NCBI RefSeq assembly: GCF_000024065.1
Contig: NC_013174.1
Span: 1,550,001 to 1,614,000 of the forward strand
Reading direction: 5' to 3'
Length of the DNA: 64,000 nucleotides
From: Jonesia denitrificans DSM 20603
Lineage (GTDB): Bacteria > Actinomycetota > Actinomycetes > Actinomycetales > Cellulomonadaceae
Positions 59,834-64,000 of this stretch are shown piece by piece. Positions within the stretch are counted from its first letter, which is position 1; each line of letters starts with the position of its first letter. The notes beneath the pieces were generated by a model. The model worked only from the letters and a program-made list of their open reading frames with translations. It was not told where the DNA came from and did not search any database. The position numbers were made by a program, and so were the translations under genes.

Positions 59834-61026
59834 GCCACATCGACGAACTGGTAGCACAGTACTGCCCAGTAGGAGTCGAGCTTCGCGAGATTGGCGACGT
59901 GATCACTGCGCTCCGTACGGGACTGAACCCGCGCACGAACTTCAAACTGAACACTCCCGGATCAGCCAATTTCTACGTGACCGTCCGTGAGCTAGGCGGC
60001 TTCGTGATCCGCTGTTCGGACAAGACTGACCGCGTGGATGACGCTGGTCTCGAGGTAATCCAACGGCGTTCCAAGTTGCAGGCGGGCGATGTGCTGTTCT
60101 CTGGCACAGGAACGATCGGGCGCACTGCATTGGTGGATCAGCTGCCGGGAGACTGGAATATCAAGGAAGGTGTTTACGCGCTCACACCGCGCCCCGACCT
60201 AATCGAGTCACGATTCCTCATCTATGTCCTCCACTCATCGCTGGTCCGAAATCGCATCTTGGCTCAGGCTGATGGATCAACCGTGGCGAGCATCTCCATG
60301 GCGACGCTTCGACGGATCCGGATTCCCGTGCCACCGCTGGAGGTTCAGCGTGAGATCGTGCGGATCTTGGATCAGTTCACTGAGCTGGAGGCGGAGCTGG
60401 AGGCGGAGCTGGAGGCGGAGCTGGAGGCGCGTAAGCGCCAGTACACCCACTACCGCTACAGCCTCATATTCGGCGATACGGACAATGCCCGTGAAAGGGT
60501 GCGCCTGAAGGACGTTTCGACGTTCAAGCGGGGAACAGCGTTCACGAAGCGACAAGCACGCAAGGGGCAATATCCAGTGGTTGCCAATGGACCAGAACCG
60601 ATTGCCTACCACGATGAGTTCAATCGGGATGGTGAGTTTCTTGTGATTGCACGGTCGGGCGCGTACGCAGGAGCAGTTACTTACTGGCACGGACCGACGT
60701 TCTTGACTGATGCGTTCAGCATACATCCAGACCCACAGCACCTCGATCTGCGGTATGCGTATCACCTCCTGACAGCGATGCAGACTGAGCTGCACGGAAT
60801 GAAGGCAGGGAGCGGTGTCCCTCATGTGCGGGTGCGTGAAATTGAGGAGCAGCAAGTAGCAATCCCGAGTCTTATAGTGCAGCAGAATGTATCCGCGCGG
60901 CTCGATGACTTCGACAGACTCGTGAACGACATCAGTGTGGGCCTTCCGGCCGAGCTAGCTGCACGTCGCAAGCAGTACGAGTACTACCGGGATAAGTTGC
61001 TCACTTTCGAGGAGGCGACACCATGA
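59830..61026 (+). CDS. hsdS: type I restriction-modification specificity subunit
   Basis: DNA-recognition subunit with two target-recognition domains. TRD1 about 1-165, central conserved region with IPVPPLEVQREIVRILDQFTELEAE near 165-200, TRD2 about 225-355, and a second conserved region IPSLIVQQNVSARLDDFDRLV at the end. The central region holds four perfect ELEA repeats (residues 185-200). 398 residues. GTG 59830 overlaps the hsdM stop; hsdR overlaps its end (ATGA). Confidence 0.92.
   Translation: MSHIDELVAQYCPVGVELREIGDVITALRTGLNPRTNFKLNTPGSANFYVTVRELGGFVIRCSDKTDRVDDAGLEVIQRRSKLQAGDVLFSGTGTIGRTALVDQLPGDWNIKEGVYALTPRPDLIESRFLIYVLHSSLVRNRILAQADGSTVASISMATLRRIRIPVPPLEVQREIVRILDQFTELEAELEAELEAELEARKRQYTHYRYSLIFGDTDNARERVRLKDVSTFKRGTAFTKRQARKGQYPVVANGPEPIAYHDEFNRDGEFLVIARSGAYAGAVTYWHGPTFLTDAFSIHPDPQHLDLRYAYHLLTAMQTELHGMKAGSGVPHVRVREIEEQQVAIPSLIVQQNVSARLDDFDRLVNDISVGLPAELAARRKQYEYYRDKLLTFEEATP
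60382..60429 (+). repeat. four perfect 12-bp tandem repeats in hsdS
   Basis: GAGCTGGAGGCG repeated exactly four times, encoding (Glu-Leu-Glu-Ala)x4 in the helix that spaces the two recognition domains. In EcoR124I/EcoDXXI the number of similar TAEL repeats sets the spacer length of the DNA target. Confidence 0.95.
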
Positions 61027-64000
61027 TCGACGCAGTTGCACGTAAATACGATCCGATTGCGGTTTCGGCCGAGAGCACCGTCGTAGCCGAATACATCCCA
61101 GATGCGGCATCGCAGGCGGCGTACCAGTCAGAGTCAGCGCTCGAGCAAGAGCTGATACGACTTCTCGAATCTCAGGCATACGAGTACCTACCTGTCACAT
61201 CTGAAGAACAGTTGGTTGCGAACCTTCGTAGTCAGCTTGAGGGGCTCAACGGCATCACGTTCACCGATTCGGAGTGGGAGCGGTTCTTCACCACAAGCGT
61301 CGCAGGCAAGAATGACGGCATCGTTGAAAAAACAGTCCGTATTCAAGAAGACCACGTTCAGATCCTCAAGCGTGACGATGGTTCAACGAAGAACATCACG
61401 CTCCTAGACAAGAAGAACATCCACAACAACCGTCTACAGGTCATCAACCAATACGAGATTGGCAGCGGCGAAGGGGGCGCAAACTACGCCAACCGCTACG
61501 ACGTGACCGTCCTAGTCAACGGCCTCCCCATGGTGCACATCGAACTCAAACGCCGAGGCGTGGATATTCGCGAAGCGTTCAACCAGATCAACCGCTACCA
61601 GCGCGACAGTTTCTGGGCTGGCTCCGGTCTGTTCGAATACGTGCAGTTGTTTGTGATCTCCAACGGCACGCTCACGAAGTACTACTCCAACACCACCCGC
61701 TCCTCACACCTAAAAGAAGCCGCCAAACCAGGTAAAGGCCGGAAGACGTCAAACTCCTTCGAATTCACCTCCTGGTGGGCAGACGCACAGAACAAACCGA
61801 TCACAGACCTGACCGCGTTCGCAAAAACGTTCTTCGCGAAACACACCCTTCTGAACATCCTCACCCGGTACTGCGTCCTCACAGCCGACCGACTCCTGCT
61901 AGTGATGCGGCCGTATCAGATCGTTGCAACAGAGCGGATCCTGCAGCGCATCGACGTGTCAATCACACCAGGTAATAACAAGCCGCTCGGTACCACCGCA
62001 GCCGGTGGTTATGTGTGGCACACAACCGGGTCAGGTAAAACCCTGACGTCATTCAAAACCGCGCAACTCGCATCGAAAATGCCAAGCGTGAACAAGGTGC
62101 TGTTCGTGGTCGACCGCAAAGACCTCGACTACCAAACCATGCGCGAATACGACCGCTTCGAAAAAGGCTCCGCAAACTCCAACACCTCGACCGCGGTCCT
62201 GAAGAAGCAGCTCGAAGACCCGAACGCACGGATCATTATCACCACAATCCAGAAACTCGCGAACTTCATTGCCGCCAACAAAGGGCACGAGATTTACAGT
62301 GGGCACATTGTCCTGATCTTCGATGAATGTCACCGCTCACAGTTCGGTGACATGCACACTGCGATCACAAAAGCGTTCAAACGCTACAACCTATTCGGTT
62401 TCACCGGCACACCAATCTTCGCCGTCAACGCAGGCTCTGGTGGCAACCCGCACCTAAAAACCACTGAACAAGCGTTCGGTGACAAGCTCCACACCTATAC
62501 AATCGTGGACGCCATCACCGACAAAAACGTGCTGCCATTCCGCATCGACTACGTCAACACCATCAAAGTTGGCAATGTCACCGACGCCCAAGTGTCCGCG
62601 ATCGACACCGAACGTGCGCTGCTCGCCCCCGAACGTATCAGCGAAATCGTCAAATACACGCTGGAACACTTCAACCAGAAAACCAAACGCACCTCAAGCT
62701 ACGAGCATTCTGTGGTAACAAACGTTGCCGCATCCACACGCGCACAACGCCAAGCAGAAGCAGTTCGGGAACGTCGGCGAGTACGAGGCTTTAACGCGAT
62801 CTTCGCAGTCGCATCCATCGACGCAGCACGCCGATACTACAACCACTTCCAAGTGCAACAAGACGAGTTACCTGCAAGCCAGAGGCTAAAGATCGGTTTG
62901 ATCTATTCCTACGGGGCTAACGAAGCGGCAGACGACAGCATCATCGATGATGAAGCATTCGACACGGACTCGCTGGGAGTCGACGCCAGGAACTTCCTGG
63001 AACACGCCATCCAGGACTACAACGACACGTTCGGCACCAGTTATGACACCAGTGCCGACAAATTCCAAAACTACTACAAAGATCTCTCTCAGCGGCTCAA
63101 AAACCGTGAGCTCGACCTCGTCATCGTGGTCAACATGTTCCTCACCGGATTCGACGCCACCACCCTCAACACCCTGTTCGTCGACAAAAACCTCCGTGCC
63201 CACGGGCTAATCCAGGCATACTCCCGCACCAACCGCATCCTCAACTCGGTGAAAACCTACGGCAATATCGTGGCCTTCCGTGACCTTGAGGAAGAAACCA
63301 ACAAAGCACTTGAACTTTTCGGCAACAAGGATGCGCGCGGCATTGTCCTCCTCAAACCATACGGGGACTACTACACCGACTACGCGGAAAAAGTCACAGA
63401 ACTCCTCGACCGGTTCCCATTAGGTCAACAAATCATTGGAGAGGAAGCCCAGAAGGACTTCATTGCCCTGTTCGGTGCGATCTTGCGCCTCACCAACATT
63501 CTGACCTCATTCGACGACTTCTCCGGCAATGAGATCCTCACCGAACGGCAATCACAAAACTTCCGAAGCGTCTACCTCGACCTCCACGCCGAGTTCCGGA
63601 AAAACAACGACTCTGACAAAGAAACCATCAACGATGATGTTGTCTTCGAAATCGAACTGATCAAACAAGTCGAGATCAATGTTGACTACATCCTCATGCT
63701 CGTCGAAAAATACCGCACAACCCACGGTGACGGCGACGACAAAGAATTACGCACCGAAATCTCACGCGCCGTTGACGCCAGCCCATCACTACGCAACAAA
63801 CGAGACCTCATCGAAGAATTCGTGGACCGAGTCACAGTTGACGGAGCAATCGATGACGAGTGGCAAGCATTCATTACTGCACGCCGTGAGGCCGAGCTTG
63901 AGGCGATCATCACCGAAGAGAACCTTCGCGGCGACCACACACGAAAATTCATCGACACCGCGTTCCGCGACGGCACAATCCGCACCAGCGGCACCGCGAT
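61023..64000 (+). CDS. hsdR: type I restriction endonuclease subunit R (3' end outside window)
   Basis: ATP-dependent translocase and nuclease of the type I system; 992 codons are present and the frame is open at the window end. N-terminal nuclease domain with IELKRRG (PD-ExK type) near residue 176, Walker A in WHTTGSGKTLTS near 338, DEAD-type box IFDECHRSQFGD near 435, FTGTPIF, and helicase motif VNMFLTGFDA with YSRTNR. ATG 61023 overlaps the hsdS stop (ATGA). Full length in the type IC group is about 1040 residues, so little is missing. Confidence 0.93.
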   Translation, partial: MIDAVARKYDPIAVSAESTVVAEYIPDAASQAAYQSESALEQELIRLLESQAYEYLPVTSEEQLVANLRSQLEGLNGITFTDSEWERFFTTSVAGKNDGIVEKTVRIQEDHVQILKRDDGSTKNITLLDKKNIHNNRLQVINQYEIGSGEGGANYANRYDVTVLVNGLPMVHIELKRRGVDIREAFNQINRYQRDSFWAGSGLFEYVQLFVISNGTLTKYYSNTTRSSHLKEAAKPGKGRKTSNSFEFTSWWADAQNKPITDLTAFAKTFFAKHTLLNILTRYCVLTADRLLLVMRPYQIVATERILQRIDVSITPGNNKPLGTTAAGGYVWHTTGSGKTLTSFKTAQLASKMPSVNKVLFVVDRKDLDYQTMREYDRFEKGSANSNTSTAVLKKQLEDPNARIIITTIQKLANFIAANKGHEIYSGHIVLIFDECHRSQFGDMHTAITKAFKRYNLFGFTGTPIFAVNAGSGGNPHLKTTEQAFGDKLHTYTIVDAITDKNVLPFRIDYVNTIKVGNVTDAQVSAIDTERALLAPERISEIVKYTLEHFNQKTKRTSSYEHSVVTNVAASTRAQRQAEAVRERRRVRGFNAIFAVASIDAARRYYNHFQVQQDELPASQRLKIGLIYSYGANEAADDSIIDDEAFDTDSLGVDARNFLEHAIQDYNDTFGTSYDTSADKFQNYYKDLSQRLKNRELDLVIVVNMFLTGFDATTLNTLFVDKNLRAHGLIQAYSRTNRILNSVKTYGNIVAFRDLEEETNKALELFGNKDARGIVLLKPYGDYYTDYAEKVTELLDRFPLGQQIIGEEAQKDFIALFGAILRLTNILTSFDDFSGNEILTERQSQNFRSVYLDLHAEFRKNNDSDKETINDDVVFEIELIKQVEINVDYILMLVEKYRTTHGDGDDKELRTEISRAVDASPSLRNKRDLIEEFVDRVTVDGAIDDEWQAFITARREAELEAIITEENLRGDHTRKFIDTAFRDGTIRTSGTA

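Overview
The window is a 64 kb piece of an actinobacterial chromosome. It carries the actinobacterial cytochrome bcc-aa3 supercomplex genes (ctaE-qcrCAB, ctaCDF with a diheme QcrC and a CtaF subunit), an adenylylation-controlled glnA next to glnE and glnA2, a polyphosphate glucokinase, RDD/DUF4191/DUF3043 proteins and many GTG starts. Gene order follows, from memory, the Mycobacterium tuberculosis block from fadD15 (Rv2187) through trpD, ctaE, qcrCAB, ctaC, erpA-like and glxK-like genes, pepA, sucB/dlaT, lipB, lipA, glnA1, glnE, glnA2 to panB. Composition is moderate for the phylum (34 of 60 bases G+C in a hand-counted line at 31201). Together these suggest a Micrococcales member of middling GC; a Jonesia-like genus is only a guess.

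Layout. 1-5.5 kb: a membrane protein, ROK glucokinase, long-chain acyl-CoA synthetase, a small Lrp-type domain protein, trpD and a receiver-domain protein. 5.8-14 kb: terminal respiratory chain (ctaE-qcrCAB rightward, ctaC-ctaD-ctaF leftward) with sodA between the two arms. 14.3-19.4 kb: a desulfurase-like protein lacking the PLP lysine, a TusA protein, erpA, a glycerate-kinase-like gene, nadA and a thioesterase, i.e. a sulfur, Fe-S and NAD group. 19.4-26 kb: M20 dipeptidase, DUF3043, aldo/keto reductase, a three-gene pyrD operon and pepA. 26.0-30.5 kb: a GC-rich accessory island between two 81-bp direct repeats (one mismatch), with a TetR / TIM-barrel 'abortive infection'-type / CPBP protease operon, two small membrane proteins and two decayed genes. 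30.5-40.7 kb: lipoate-dependent metabolism (lpdA, a three-lipoyl-domain E2, lipB, lipA) with an epimerase, an Idh-type oxidoreductase and membrane proteins. 40.7-54.7 kb: nitrogen assimilation (glnA behind a four-element GlnR box, glnE, glnA2), nadE, panB, map, ppgK and small proteins. 54.8-58 kb: rnpB, yaaA, a coiled-coil zinc-ribbon protein, a Nif3-like protein and tRNA-Val(TAC). 58-64 kb: a type I restriction-modification operon hsdM-hsdS-hsdR; hsdR runs off the end.

The strongest points beyond routine annotation are the direct-repeat-bounded island with its coupled three-gene operon, the desulfurase homologue that keeps the catalytic cysteine but has lost the PLP lysine and sits beside TusA, a recent 363-bp lipoyl-domain duplication in the E2 gene, a 4x12-bp repeat in the hsdS spacer, the GlnR box, and a recurring leaderless-promoter signature (TANNNT exactly 6 or 7 nt before the start codon) at 19 genes that also helps fix start sites. 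No search could be run; family names rest on motifs and recall.
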